Shown here piece after piece: positions 25,007 to 34,196 of a stretch of DNA of 64,000 bases; positions within the stretch are counted from its first letter, which is position 1, and each line of letters begins with the position of its first letter. The notes under the pieces were generated by a model. The model did no database searches. It was not told the origin of the DNA and saw nothing but the letters and a program-made list of their open reading frames with translations. Position numbers and translations under genes: made by a program. The DNA comes from Seohaeicola sp024304985. Lineage in GTDB: Bacteria; Pseudomonadota; Alphaproteobacteria; Rhodobacterales; Rhodobacteraceae. Location of the stretch: contig NZ_JARAMP010000004.1 in NCBI RefSeq assembly GCF_028802875.1, positions 1 through 64,000 of the forward strand, given 5' to 3'.

Positions 25007-27148
25007 ATGTTTAACGTAACGACGAAATCGATGCAGTGGGGCGAAGAGACGCTGACACTGGAAACGGGCAAGGTTGCCCGCCAGGCAGATGGCTCGGTCA
25101 TCGCCACTTTGGGCGAAACCTCGGTGATGGCCAACGTGACCTTCGCCAAGGAACCCAAACCCGGTCAGGATTTCTTTCCGCTGACCGTGCATTACCAAGA
25201 GAAATATTACGCCGCCGGTAAAGTGCCGGGCGGTTTCTTCAAGCGCGAGGCGCGCCCGACCGAGAAAGAGACGCTGACCGCGCGTCTGATCGACCGTCCG
25301 ATCCGCCCGCTGTTCGTGGAAGGCTTCAAGAACGAAGTTCTGGTCATGTGCACCGTGCTGTCGCATGACCTTGTGAACGACCCCGATGTTGTGGCGATGA
25401 TCGCCGCCTCTGCCGCCCTGACGATCTCGGGCGCGCCCTTCATGGGCCCGATCGCCGGATGCCGCGTCGGTTTCGTGAACGGTGACTATGTCCTCAACCC
25501 CTCGGTTGACGACATGCAGAACCTGCGCACCAACCCCGAGCAGCGTCTGGATCTGGTTGTCGCCGGCACCAAAGACGCCGTGATGATGGTGGAATCCGAA
25601 GCCTATGAGCTGACCGAGGCCGAAATGCTGGGCGCCGTCGTCTTCGCGCATCAGCAGATCCAGCCGGTGATCGACCTGATCATTGATCTGGCCGAAACCG
25701 CTGCGAAAGAACCCTTCGACTTCCAGCCCGCCGATTACAGCGACATCTATGCCGCCGTGAAAGCCGCAGGCGAAGAGAAGATCCGCGCCGCTTATGCGAT
25801 CACCGACAAGCAGGCCCGCACCACCGCCGTGGCTGAAGCCAAGGCCGCGATCAAAGCGACCCTGACCGAAGAGCAGCTGGCCGATGCCAACCTTGGCACC
25901 GCGCTGAAAAAGCTGGAAGCCAGCGTTCTGCGTGGCGATGTCGTGAAAACCGGCAAGCGGATCGACGGGCGTGACACAACCACCGTGCGCCCGATCGTCT
26001 GCGAAACCGGCTTGCTGCCGCGGACGCATGGTTCGGCCCTGTTCACCCGTGGCGAGACCCAAGGTCTGGTCGTGACCACGCTGGGCACCGGCGATGACGA
26101 GCAGTTCATCGACGCGCTGCATGGCAACTTCAAATCCAACTTCATGCTGCACTACAACTTCCCCCCCTATTCGGTGGGCGAGGTTGGCCGTGTGGCAGGT
26201 CCGGGCCGTCGTGAAATCGGCCACGGCAAGCTGGCATGGCGCGCGCTGCAAGCTGTGTTGCCCGCTTCCACCGATTTCCCTTACACGATCCGCATCGTGT
26301 CCGAGATCACGGAATCGAACGGCTCCTCCTCGATGGCTTCTGTCTGCGGCGGCTCTTTGTCGATGATGGATGCGGGCGTTCCGCTGAAAGCGCCGGTTGC
26401 CGGTGTCGCCATGGGCCTGATCCTTGAGGATGACGGCTCCTACGCGATCCTGACCGACATTCTGGGTGACGAAGACCACCTGGGCGACATGGACTTCAAG
26501 GTGGCTGGCACCGAAAACGGGATCACCAGCCTGCAGATGGACATCAAGGTCGCAGGCATCACGCCGGAAATCATGGAGAAAGCCCTGGCCCAAGCCAAGG
26601 ACGGCCGTATCCATATCCTGGGCGAGATGAACAAGGCCCTGTCCGGTGCGGCAGACTTCTCGATCCACGCGCCGCGGATTGAGACCATGCAGATCCCGAC
26701 CGACAAGATCCGTGAAGTGATCGGTTCCGGCGGCAAGGTCATTCGCGAGATCGTGGAAGTGTCGGGTGCCAAGGTCGACATCAACGACGACGGCATCATC
26801 AAGATCGCTTCACCCAACGGCGATTCGATCAAGAAAGCCTATGACATGATCTGGTCCATCGTGGCCGAGCCGGAAGAGGGCAAGATCTACAAGGGCACCG
26901 TGGTCAAACTGGTCGATTTCGGCGCCTTCGTGAACTTCTTCGGCAAGCGTGACGGTCTGGTCCATGTGTCCCAGATCGAAAACCGCCGCCTGAACCATCC
27001 GTCGGATGTGCTCAAGGAAGGTCAGGAAGTCTGGGTCAAGCTGCTGGGCTTCGATGATCGCGGCAAGGTCCGTCTGGCGATGAAGTCGATCAACCAGCAG
27101 ACCGGCGAAGAAATGACCAAGGAAGAGGCCGAAGCCGCCAGCGAATAA
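25007..27148 (+). CDS. pnp: Polynucleotide phosphorylase
   Basis: A 713-residue 3'-5' exoribonuclease of the RNA degradosome. Two RNase PH domains (about 1-230 and 310-545) flank a helical domain; GRREIGHGKLAWRAL and GSSSMASVCGGSLSMMDAGVP mark the second, catalytic PH domain. The KH domain (IREVIGSGGKVIREI) and S1 domain (GKIYKGTVVKLVDFGAFVNF) end the protein. Length is standard. Confidence 0.98.
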   Translation: MFNVTTKSMQWGEETLTLETGKVARQADGSVIATLGETSVMANVTFAKEPKPGQDFFPLTVHYQEKYYAAGKVPGGFFKREARPTEKETLTARLIDRPIRPLFVEGFKNEVLVMCTVLSHDLVNDPDVVAMIAASAALTISGAPFMGPIAGCRVGFVNGDYVLNPSVDDMQNLRTNPEQRLDLVVAGTKDAVMMVESEAYELTEAEMLGAVVFAHQQIQPVIDLIIDLAETAAKEPFDFQPADYSDIYAAVKAAGEEKIRAAYAITDKQARTTAVAEAKAAIKATLTEEQLADANLGTALKKLEASVLRGDVVKTGKRIDGRDTTTVRPIVCETGLLPRTHGSALFTRGETQGLVVTTLGTGDDEQFIDALHGNFKSNFMLHYNFPPYSVGEVGRVAGPGRREIGHGKLAWRALQAVLPASTDFPYTIRIVSEITESNGSSSMASVCGGSLSMMDAGVPLKAPVAGVAMGLILEDDGSYAILTDILGDEDHLGDMDFKVAGTENGITSLQMDIKVAGITPEIMEKALAQAKDGRIHILGEMNKALSGAADFSIHAPRIETMQIPTDKIREVIGSGGKVIREIVEVSGAKVDINDDGIIKIASPNGDSIKKAYDMIWSIVAEPEEGKIYKGTVVKLVDFGAFVNFFGKRDGLVHVSQIENRRLNHPSDVLKEGQEVWVKLLGFDDRGKVRLAMKSINQQTGEEMTKEEAEAASE

Positions 27149-27170
27149 GGCGCTTCCCTTCAAACGGATA

Positions 27171-27201
27171 AGGCCCCGATGGCAACATCGGGGCCTTTTT
27201 T
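27171..27201 (+). terminator. Intrinsic terminator after pnp
   Basis: AGGCCCCGAT pairs perfectly with ATCGGGGCCT around a six-base loop and is followed by five T. It lies between the convergent pnp and the M14-type gene and could work both ways. Confidence 0.88.
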
Positions 27202-27219
27202 CATCGCGTTTGGCCGCAA

Positions 27220-28263
27220 TCAGATGATCTCGTCCTCATCGAACAGGGGGGCCGCGTCCATCTGTGCGGCGACACCTTCCATCGCCGCTTCCGCGTGCCA
27301 GACCTTGGGGGTTTCGGCCACATGGAACAGCGCGTCGCCTTCGTTCACCACGGGCATGTTGCTGCGCCCCACGATGATTCCATTGGATTGGGCCGTAATC
27401 TCGACCTCGGCCACGCCGAACGGGTCGGACACTGCACCCAGCATCATGCCCGGTTCCACCAGATCGCCGATGCCGCGATAGGCCCGCAGCAACCCGCCTG
27501 CTGGAGCCCGATACCATGAAGACCGCGTGCAGGTCACGGGCCGCGCCCGCAGGCGCGGCACACCCTTGGGGCCGATCATGCCCAGAACCTGCATCACCCG
27601 CAGGATACCGGACAGCCCAGACCGAGCGGCCAGCTCGTCAAAGCGCAGCCCCTCGCCCGCCTCATACAGAAGCACATCCACGCCCGCAGTCTCGGCCGCC
27701 ATCCGCAACGATCCGTCGCGCAATTTGGAATGGAGCATGACAGGTGCGCCAAAAGCCTGCGCCAGATGTTCCAGCCGCGTGTTGCCCGGCGTCAGGCGGA
27801 TCTGCGGCAGGTTCGACCGCTGCACGGCCGCCGAATGCAGGTCGATCCCGAAATCCGACCGCTTCACGATCTGGCTCAGGAAGATATGGGCCAGCCGCGC
27901 GCCGAGCGACCCTTCTGCCGATCCGGGGAAACAACGGTTCAGGTCACGACGGTCAGGCAAATAGCGGGAATGGTTCAGGAACCCAAAGGTGTTGACAATG
28001 GGCACCGCCAGCAGCGTGCCCGCCATTCGGTCCAGATTGGGCGCGCGCAGCAGGCGCCGCACGATTTCGACCCCGATCACCTCGTCGCCATGGATCGCGG
28101 CGGACACGAACATCACCGGCCCCGGCCTGCGCCCGTTGACCACATGCACCGCCATCGACACCGGCGTGTGATCCGACAACGATGACACCGGCAGGTCAAT
28201 GGTCCGGCGTGTGCCCGCTGGCACCTGCACCCCGCCCAGTTCGAACATCACGCCGCCCGTCAT
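27220..28263 (-). CDS. Succinylglutamate desuccinylase/aspartoacylase family (M14) zinc hydrolase
   Basis: A 347-residue protein of the AstE/ASPA superfamily. The zinc site reads SAAIHGDEVIGVEI (HxxE) with the third ligand in GIDLHSAAVQR. The C-terminal part (GGLLRAYRGIGDLVEPGMMLG) is a lipoyl-like beta domain typical of this subgroup. Next to rimK and a retropepsin-like gene, it is probably a carboxypeptidase or deacylase acting in that pathway rather than in arginine catabolism; this is inference from the neighbourhood. Confidence 0.85.
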   Translation of the reverse strand: MTGGVMFELGGVQVPAGTRRTIDLPVSSLSDHTPVSMAVHVVNGRRPGPVMFVSAAIHGDEVIGVEIVRRLLRAPNLDRMAGTLLAVPIVNTFGFLNHSRYLPDRRDLNRCFPGSAEGSLGARLAHIFLSQIVKRSDFGIDLHSAAVQRSNLPQIRLTPGNTRLEHLAQAFGAPVMLHSKLRDGSLRMAAETAGVDVLLYEAGEGLRFDELAARSGLSGILRVMQVLGMIGPKGVPRLRARPVTCTRSSWYRAPAGGLLRAYRGIGDLVEPGMMLGAVSDPFGVAEVEITAQSNGIIVGRSNMPVVNEGDALFHVAETPKVWHAEAAMEGVAAQMDAAPLFDEDEII

Positions 28264-28276
28264 GCCGATAACCCTG

Positions 28277-29182
28277 TCACCCTTTGCCCTTGGTCTTGGT
28301 CTGCCCGTCCTTGGCGTTCTTCTCGATGAACGCGATGATCATGCCCGCGATATCCTTGCCCGTGGCCTTTTCCACGCCTTCCAGACCGGGGCTGGAATTC
28401 ACCTCCATCACCACAGGCCCGTGATTCGACCGCAGCATATCCACACCGCAGACGTTCAGCCCCATGGATTTGGCAGCGCGGATGGCCGTGGACCGCTCCT
28501 CTGGTGAAATCTTGATCGGTTTCGCTGACCCGCCCCGGTGCAGGTTCGACCGGAACTCGCCTTCGGCTCCCGTCCGCTGCATCGCGGCCACCACCTTGCC
28601 GCCCACGACGATGGCGCGGATATCGGTGCCGCCCGCTTCCTTGATGAACTCCTGCACGAGAATGTTGACGCCTGCGCCGCGAAACGCCTCGATCACCGAT
28701 TTGGCCGAGCGGTCCGTATCCGCCAGAACCACGCCGATGCCCTGCGTGCCTTCCAGCAGTTTGATGACCAAAGGCGCGCCACCGGCCAGCTTCACAACCT
28801 CTTCGGTCTGCTTGGGATCATGGGCAAAGGTCGTGACCGGCAAGCCGATCCCGTCCCGCGCCAGCAATTGCATCGAACGCAGCTTGTCACGGCTGCGGCC
28901 GATGGCCACGCTTTCGTTCAGGGGATAAACCCCCTGCATCTCGAACTGCCTGAGAACAGCCAGACCGTAAAACGTGACCGAGGCCCCGATCCGCGGGATC
29001 ACGGCATCATAGCGGGGCAGTTTCTGCCCGTCATAATAGATCTCGGGGCGGCGCGAGGCGATGTTCATGCTGCACCGCAAGGTATTGACGAAATCAAGCT
29101 CATGCCCGCGCGCCTCGGCCGCCTCTTTCAGGCGCTGGTGCGAGTAGAGGGCCGGATTGCGCGTCATCATGGCGATCTTCAT
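28277..29182 (-). CDS. rimK: RimK family ATP-grasp ligase
   Basis: A 301-residue ATP-grasp enzyme. RimK adds glutamates to the C-terminus of ribosomal protein S6. Motifs: RIGASVTFYG, DKLRSMQLLARDGIGLP, LVIKLLEGTQGIGVVLA and VMEVNSSPGLEGVE (Mg-binding). The length fits E. coli RimK. It stands between a retropepsin-like gene upstream and the M14 hydrolase 13 bases downstream, in one direction. Confidence 0.92.
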   Translation of the reverse strand: MKIAMMTRNPALYSHQRLKEAAEARGHELDFVNTLRCSMNIASRRPEIYYDGQKLPRYDAVIPRIGASVTFYGLAVLRQFEMQGVYPLNESVAIGRSRDKLRSMQLLARDGIGLPVTTFAHDPKQTEEVVKLAGGAPLVIKLLEGTQGIGVVLADTDRSAKSVIEAFRGAGVNILVQEFIKEAGGTDIRAIVVGGKVVAAMQRTGAEGEFRSNLHRGGSAKPIKISPEERSTAIRAAKSMGLNVCGVDMLRSNHGPVVMEVNSSPGLEGVEKATGKDIAGMIIAFIEKNAKDGQTKTKGKG

Positions 29183-29236
29183 GGAAAGGTCCTTTACGGA
29201 AAACGAATGTCAACGTGGCGGCGTGAACGGCAGCCT

Positions 29237-29740
29237 TCAGGGCTGACCGGTGCCGCCTTTTGGCAGGGGCATCCCCGCCAGATTGGATTTTCCGGCATCC
29301 ACCAGCAGACCGCGCTTGCGGATGGCCGTGCGGCCAAGAATGATCGGCATGGCCATGGCGGACCGGTCCGCCAGCGATACCTCGATCCGCCAGCGCCGCC
29401 CGCCAAGGATCAACAAAGTCTCGATCACCAGACGATCCTCGCCTTGGCCCGAGGTGTTCTTGATCTCGCGGCGATCCACCAGCGGCGCTTCGCAATCGCG
29501 CGCGGTCAGGCCGCTGGCATGGGGGATGTGGAAACGCACCCACTCGGCCCCGTCCCGCTGAAATCGCACCGCCTTGGTGGCATGAAGCGCCGAAGTGCGC
29601 GCGCCAGTGTCGATCTTGGCCTGCATCAGGTCGATGCCCAGTTCGGGAAGCGCGATCCTCTCGCGCCAGCCGATCAGCATCGGCGGCAGCTTCACCTTGC
29701 CGGACTTGGTCTTGCCCATGGCGTCTGTATTCTCCGGCAT
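29237..29740 (-). CDS. Retropepsin-like RimB-type ATP-dependent zinc protease family protein
   Basis: A 167-residue single-domain protein; ATG 29740 is preferred, ATG 29719 is the alternative. ELGIDLMQAKIDTGARTSALHA contains the aspartic-protease DTGA motif, and IILGRTAIRKRGLLVDAGKS ends the fold. This is the family called RimB or putative ATP-dependent zinc protease. In pseudomonads RimB works with RimK on ribosomal protein modification, and the same linkage is seen here, 54 bases upstream of rimK. Confidence 0.85.
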   Translation of the reverse strand: MPENTDAMGKTKSGKVKLPPMLIGWRERIALPELGIDLMQAKIDTGARTSALHATKAVRFQRDGAEWVRFHIPHASGLTARDCEAPLVDRREIKNTSGQGEDRLVIETLLILGGRRWRIEVSLADRSAMAMPIILGRTAIRKRGLLVDAGKSNLAGMPLPKGGTGQP

Positions 29741-29860
29741 GTCGTGATCCCGTGATGTGCCAAGGCCGAGTCTATCAGTCCGACGTCGCCCGCGCATCCC
29801 CCGGCGCGCCGCGTAATCCGGCCAGTGCTGGTTGTCCATGACTGCGATGACATATCCATG

Positions 29861-29890
29861 AAAAAACCCCGCGGAAACTGTCCGCAGGGT
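29861..29890 (-). terminator. Intrinsic terminator after the peroxiredoxin gene
   Basis: On the minus strand ACCCTGCGGA pairs with TCCGCGGGGT (one mismatch) around CAGTT and is followed by six T. It lies about 25 bases past the peroxiredoxin stop. Confidence 0.85.
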
Positions 29891-29914
29891 CATGAGGGCG
29901 TGATGATGTCACTG

Positions 29915-30565
29915 TTACTTCAAGCTGGTGGTGCGCAGATAGGGCAGCTTCACGTCGATCTCGCCAAAGCGGGCGCGGGCTTGCTCGTCGGTCAGGCTCA
30001 GCGCCACGATCACGTCCTGACCGGGCACCCAGTTCGCAGGCAGGGCGATCGGCACGCCAAAGCTGGCCTGCAACGCATCCAAGGCACGCAGCACCTCGGC
30101 AAAGTTGCGACCCACCGACATGGGATAGGTCATGATCAGTTGGACCTTCTTGTCGGGGCTGATGATAAACACCGAGCGCACGCTGGCCGAATCCGCCGCC
30201 GTCCGCCCATCGGGCAGATAGGCATCAGCCGGCAGCATATCGAAGGCCTTGGACACGGCCAGATCCTTGTCTGCGATGATCGGGAAACCCGCCTTCGCCC
30301 CCGAAAAGCCCTCGATATCGGCTTTCCATTTCACATGTTCGGCCACGCCGTCCACGGACAGTCCGATCACCTTGGTGCCGCGCTTGGCCCATTCATCGGC
30401 CAGTTGCGCCACAGCACCGAATTCGGTGGTGCAGACAGGGGTGAAATCCTTGGGATGGCTGAACAGAATGGCCCAGCTATCACCGATCCATTCGTGAAAG
30501 GTGATCGTGCCCTGATCCGTTTCGGCGGTGAAGTTCGGTACAATCTCGTTGATGCGCAGGCCCAT
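29915..30565 (-). CDS. 1-Cys (Prx6-type) peroxiredoxin
   Basis: A 216-residue thiol peroxidase. The peroxidatic cysteine is C45 in HPKDFTPVCTTE, and the long C-terminal domain (YPMSVGRNFAEVLRALDALQ, LPANWVPGQDVIV) marks the Prx6 class. It has its own terminator and is divergent from an aldehyde dehydrogenase; the shared 268-base gap contains an 18-bp palindrome that could regulate either gene. Confidence 0.93.
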   Translation of the reverse strand: MGLRINEIVPNFTAETDQGTITFHEWIGDSWAILFSHPKDFTPVCTTEFGAVAQLADEWAKRGTKVIGLSVDGVAEHVKWKADIEGFSGAKAGFPIIADKDLAVSKAFDMLPADAYLPDGRTAADSASVRSVFIISPDKKVQLIMTYPMSVGRNFAEVLRALDALQASFGVPIALPANWVPGQDVIVALSLTDEQARARFGEIDVKLPYLRTTSLK

Positions 30566-30689
30566 GGTCGGTTCCCTTTTGTTGCAAGCTGTGAGTTTGG
30601 ATCATGGCTACGCCTACATGACGGCGAGCGAATCCGCGAATCTCTTTCCTGCGAGAATAGGCAACAACGAGCCGATCATCTTCTTGTGA

Positions 30690-30707
30690 ATAATTTGATC
30701 AAATTAT
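30690..30707. promoter_or_regulatory. Perfect 18-bp palindrome, candidate operator
   Basis: ATAATTTGATCAAATTAT reads the same on both strands and stands out as AT-rich in GC-rich DNA. It lies between the divergent peroxiredoxin and aldehyde dehydrogenase genes, about 125 bases from each start. The symmetry suits a homodimeric helix-turn-helix regulator; I cannot say which. Confidence 0.55.
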
Positions 30708-30833
30708 CTGACATCCCGTCAGTGGCCCTTGCAGCCCCGACCAAGCACTGACAGATTGCGCGGGACGACATGACTGGGACAGGACCGCGCCGGCATGCGG
30801 CACCGTCCCGCGCACGCAATTGGAGGATCAAGG

Positions 30834-32273
30834 ATGATCGAGAAACGTCAGTTCTATATCAATGGCGCATGGGTAGACCCGATCGAAGGGCGCGACCACC
30901 ATGTGATCGACCCCTCGACCGAAGAGGCTTGCGCCGTCATCTCGCTGGGTGGCAAGGCCGATACCGATGCCGCCGTCGCCGCAGCCAAAGCCGCCTTCCC
31001 TGCATGGATGAACACGCCGGTCGAGGATCGCATCGCGCTGGTCGAAAAGATGCTCGAGGTCTACAAATCCCGGACCGAAGATCTGGCCCAGGCCATGACC
31101 GCCGAAATGGGTGCGCCCATCGACATGTCCCGCGCCTCGCAGGTGGGGGCTGGCACATGGCACACCACCAACTTCATCAAGGCGGCCAAGAATTTCAAAT
31201 TCATCCGTCCGCTGGGCGATCACGCGCCGAATGACCGCATCGTCTATGAACCGATTGGTGTCTGCGCCCTGATCACGCCGTGGAACTGGCCGATGAATCA
31301 GGTCACCCTCAAGGTTGTGGCCGCCGCCATCGCGGGCTGCACCATGGTGCTGAAACCCTCGGAAGAAAGCCCCCTGAACGCCATCGTCTTTGCCGAGATC
31401 ATGCACGAGGCAGGGTTTCCCAAGGGCGTGTTCAACCTTGTGAACGGCGATGGTGTGGGTGTGGGTAGCCAGCTGTCCAGCCACAAGGACGTGGATATGG
31501 TCAGCTTCACAGGCTCCACCCGCGCCGGTATCGCCATTTCCAAGGCGGCGGCGGATACGCTCAAGCGTGTGCATCTAGAACTGGGCGGCAAGGGTGCGAA
31601 CATCATCTTCGCCGATGCCGATGACAAGGCCGTCAAGCGCGGCGTGCTGCACATGATGAACAACTCGGGCCAGTCCTGCAATGCACCCAGCCGGATGCTG
31701 GTGCAGAAGGGCGTCTATGAGAAAGCCGTCGAAACCGCTGCCGAGGTGGCCAATTCCGTCACCGTGGGTAACGCGCACGACTCCGGTCGCCACATCGGCC
31801 CGGTCGTGAACGAAGCGCAGTTCAACAAGATCCAGGGCCTGATCCAGAAAGGGATCGACGAAGGCGCGCGACTGGTCGCCGGCGGCACAGGCCGCCCCGA
31901 AGGCTTCAACCGCGGGTTCTTCGTCAAGCCGACGGTCTTTGCCGATGTCACCAACGAGATGACCATCGCGCGCGAGGAAATCTTTGGCCCCGTGCTGTCG
32001 ATCATTCCCTTCGAGACCGAGGAAGAAGCGATCCGCATCGCCAATGACACGGTTTATGGCCTGACCAACTACATCCAGACGCAGGATGGCACAAAGTCCA
32101 ACCGCGTGGCGCTGCAACTGCGCTCGGGCATGGTCGAGATCAATGGCCAGTCCCGCGGTGCAGGCGCGCCCTTCGGCGGCATGAAGCAGTCCGGCAACGG
32201 GCGCGAAGGTGGCGTCTGGGGGATCGAGGATTTCCTTGAGGTCAAATCCGTCGCAGGCTGGGCGGCTGAATAA
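30834..32273 (+). CDS. NAD(P)-dependent aldehyde dehydrogenase
   Basis: A 479-residue ALDH-superfamily enzyme oxidising an aldehyde to its acid. The start at 30834 has GGAGGATCAAGG just upstream. The catalytic residues are E249 (LELGGKGANI) and C282 (NNSGQSCNAPS), with the cofactor-loop motif FTGSTRAG and the ...ITPWNWP... block. The substrate cannot be assigned. It is divergent from the peroxiredoxin gene and ends at a strong terminator. Confidence 0.93.
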   Translation: MIEKRQFYINGAWVDPIEGRDHHVIDPSTEEACAVISLGGKADTDAAVAAAKAAFPAWMNTPVEDRIALVEKMLEVYKSRTEDLAQAMTAEMGAPIDMSRASQVGAGTWHTTNFIKAAKNFKFIRPLGDHAPNDRIVYEPIGVCALITPWNWPMNQVTLKVVAAAIAGCTMVLKPSEESPLNAIVFAEIMHEAGFPKGVFNLVNGDGVGVGSQLSSHKDVDMVSFTGSTRAGIAISKAAADTLKRVHLELGGKGANIIFADADDKAVKRGVLHMMNNSGQSCNAPSRMLVQKGVYEKAVETAAEVANSVTVGNAHDSGRHIGPVVNEAQFNKIQGLIQKGIDEGARLVAGGTGRPEGFNRGFFVKPTVFADVTNEMTIAREEIFGPVLSIIPFETEEEAIRIANDTVYGLTNYIQTQDGTKSNRVALQLRSGMVEINGQSRGAGAPFGGMKQSGNGREGGVWGIEDFLEVKSVAGWAAE

Positions 32274-32293
32274 ACCACTGGCAACGCAATGAA

Positions 32294-32325
32294 AAACCGC
32301 CGTCCGGGATGCCGGGCGGCGGTTT
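32294..32325. terminator. Bidirectional terminator between ALDH and the Trm112 gene
   Basis: AAACCGCCG...CGGCGGTTT with inner TCCGG/CCGGG pairing makes a long stem around GAT. It serves the convergent ALDH (plus) and Trm112 (minus) genes. Confidence 0.8.
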
Positions 32326-32350
32326 CTTCATGTACGGGTCGAAGACCGCG

Positions 32351-32533
32351 TCAATCCAGTGCGCGGGCCTCATCCAACAGCATCACGGGGATACCGTTGC
32401 GGATCGGATAGGCCAGACGCGCGGGCTTGCTGATCAATTCCTGCGCCTCGGCATCATAATCCAGCCGCGCGCCGGTGCGTGGGCAGACCAGCGCCTCCAG
32501 CATGCGACGGTCAAACAGCGGGCCGTCCGTCAT
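32351..32533 (-). CDS. Trm112 family small protein
   Basis: A 60-residue protein with LEALVCPRTGARL and LAYPIRNGIPVMLLDEAR, the Trm112/YcaR pattern. One CP is kept but the usual second zinc cysteines are not, as is common for bacterial members. Relatives stabilise methyltransferases. Its ATG overlaps the stop of the Lon-N gene (ATGA). Confidence 0.9.
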   Translation of the reverse strand: MTDGPLFDRRMLEALVCPRTGARLDYDAEAQELISKPARLAYPIRNGIPVMLLDEARALD

Positions 32534-33174
32534 TGCATGATCTCCTCGCCATCCCCGCCACGCAGGGAATATTCGATCAAGGTCACCAGCGTCTCGCGCC
32601 GTGTCGACAGGCAGGGCGCCTCCAGCAGGGCCTGCTTGTCCTCGGGATCGAAATCCAGCAGCATCGACAGCGAATTGATCAGCAACTCGTCATCCGCCTC
32701 CTGCAATCCTTCCCAATCGGTTTGCAACTCGCGCGCGGTGAAATAGCGCGACAACAGGTTCATGAACGACTCACGATCAAACCCGGTATCGGTCTCGTCC
32801 CGGCCTAAATCACGTTCAAACCCCGTCCAAGACACTTCACAGCGGCGATAGGGCGTGAACCCGTTCACCTCGCGCAGCACGCGAAAGCGCGACATGCCCG
32901 ACAAGGTGATCAGATAGCGCCCGTCCTCGGTCTCGGAAAACTGCGTCACGCGACCGGCACAGCCGATCTGATGCAGGCCGTGCCCGTCACGTCCCGGCAC
33001 CTTGTTCGGTTGCACCATCCCGATCAAACGCTCGGGGGTTTTCAGCGCGTCTTCCAGCATGGCCAGATAGCGCGGCTCGAAAATATGAAGGGGCAGCCGC
33101 GACCGGGGCAGCAGCAATGCCCCGGGCAGCGGGAACACCGCGATCACTTCCGGCATGTCAAATTTTTTGCCCAT
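32530..33174 (-). CDS. Lon N-terminal (LON substrate-binding) domain protein
   Basis: A 214-residue protein with the Lon-N fold only: AVFPLPGALLLPRSRLPLHIFEPRY, GCAGRVTQF and DGRYLITLSGMSRFRVL. It has no AAA+ or protease domain. Such stand-alone proteins are widespread and of uncertain role, possibly protein quality control. It lies between a thioredoxin-TPR gene and Trm112 in one operon-like run. Confidence 0.9.
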   Translation of the reverse strand: MGKKFDMPEVIAVFPLPGALLLPRSRLPLHIFEPRYLAMLEDALKTPERLIGMVQPNKVPGRDGHGLHQIGCAGRVTQFSETEDGRYLITLSGMSRFRVLREVNGFTPYRRCEVSWTGFERDLGRDETDTGFDRESFMNLLSRYFTARELQTDWEGLQEADDELLINSLSMLLDFDPEDKQALLEAPCLSTRRETLVTLIEYSLRGGDGEEIMQ

Positions 33175-33201
33175 GACTCGTGACCTAGACCGGAATGCCC
33201 A

Positions 33202-34116
33202 TCAGGCAAATATCATCGAAGATAGTTTGCGCCGCCCGTTCAGAACGACGGGATCGTTCGGCTTCAATGCCTCGAAGATCGTGAAGAGTTGTTGCTTGGC
33301 GGCACCCTCGTTCCACTCACGGTCACGGCGGAACAGTTCAAGCAGGGCATCCACAGCCTCGTCCATCCGGTTATTGGCCTGCAGGGCCAAAGCCAGATCA
33401 AAACGCGCCTGAAGATTCGCAGGGTCCGCCTCGACCGCGGCCATCAGTTCGGTCACGGGACCGGCCCCTGCCGCCTGCCGCGCCAGTTCAAGCTGCGCAT
33501 GGGCCGCTTCCAGCGGCACGGATGTGGCGATCTCGGCAGGGGCACCGTTCAGCACCGCCTCGGCCTCGTCCAGATCACCCTTGGCGATATGGCACCGCAC
33601 CAGCCCGGCATAGGCCGCGACATTGACGGGATCTTCTTCCAGAATGGCGGCAAAAGTCTGCGCGGCATCATCCACCGCCCCCTCGGTCAGCATCGTCTCG
33701 GCGGCCTCGATCGCCTCGGCCAGACCGCCGTCGCCCGCCAGTTCGGTCAGACGCTTGACGAAAGCCTGCACCTCGGACGCGGGCACCGCGCCTTGAAACG
33801 CATCTACCGGCTGGCCCTGCCAGAAGGCATAGACCGTCGGAATGGATTGCACCCGCAATTGCCCCGCAATGCGTTGGTTCTGGTCCACATTGACCTTGAC
33901 CATCTTCACGGCACCCTTGGCACCTTCAACGGCCGCCTCAAGCTGCGGGCCTAGTGTTTTGCATGGCCCGCACCACGGTGCCCAGAAATCGACGACGACC
34001 GGCACGGTCATCGAGGCGTCAACCACCTCGGCCATGAACTCGGCCTCGGACACATCCATGATCACAGCCTTGGTCGCGGCGGGCTGCTTTTGTCCCAGTT
34101 CCAGCATCGTCTTCAC
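33202..34116 (-). CDS. Thioredoxin-TPR protein, CnoX (YbbN)-like co-chaperone
   Basis: A 304-residue protein with an N-terminal thioredoxin fold (WAPWCGPCK, cysteines 49 and 52) and C-terminal tetratricopeptide repeats (about residues 130-300). The layout is that of CnoX/YbbN, which protects proteins and passes them to GroEL. E. coli CnoX lacks the first cysteine, but here the CxxC is complete, so redox activity is possible. Its neighbour downstream is a Lon-N protein. Confidence 0.9.
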   Translation of the reverse strand: MKTMLELGQKQPAATKAVIMDVSEAEFMAEVVDASMTVPVVVDFWAPWCGPCKTLGPQLEAAVEGAKGAVKMVKVNVDQNQRIAGQLRVQSIPTVYAFWQGQPVDAFQGAVPASEVQAFVKRLTELAGDGGLAEAIEAAETMLTEGAVDDAAQTFAAILEEDPVNVAAYAGLVRCHIAKGDLDEAEAVLNGAPAEIATSVPLEAAHAQLELARQAAGAGPVTELMAAVEADPANLQARFDLALALQANNRMDEAVDALLELFRRDREWNEGAAKQQLFTIFEALKPNDPVVLNGRRKLSSMIFA

Positions 34117-34196
34117 ATCCTTGTCTGCAAGTAAGCGTCGCGCGGACTCATCGGTCCGCCTGTCATCCCACTATATGGGGTGACATATTCGTGAAA

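Noticed and set aside
24548..26668. A 706-codon open frame on the minus strand
   Set aside because: It lies fully across rpsO and pnp in antisense and shows low-complexity H/Q/R-rich content with no domain.
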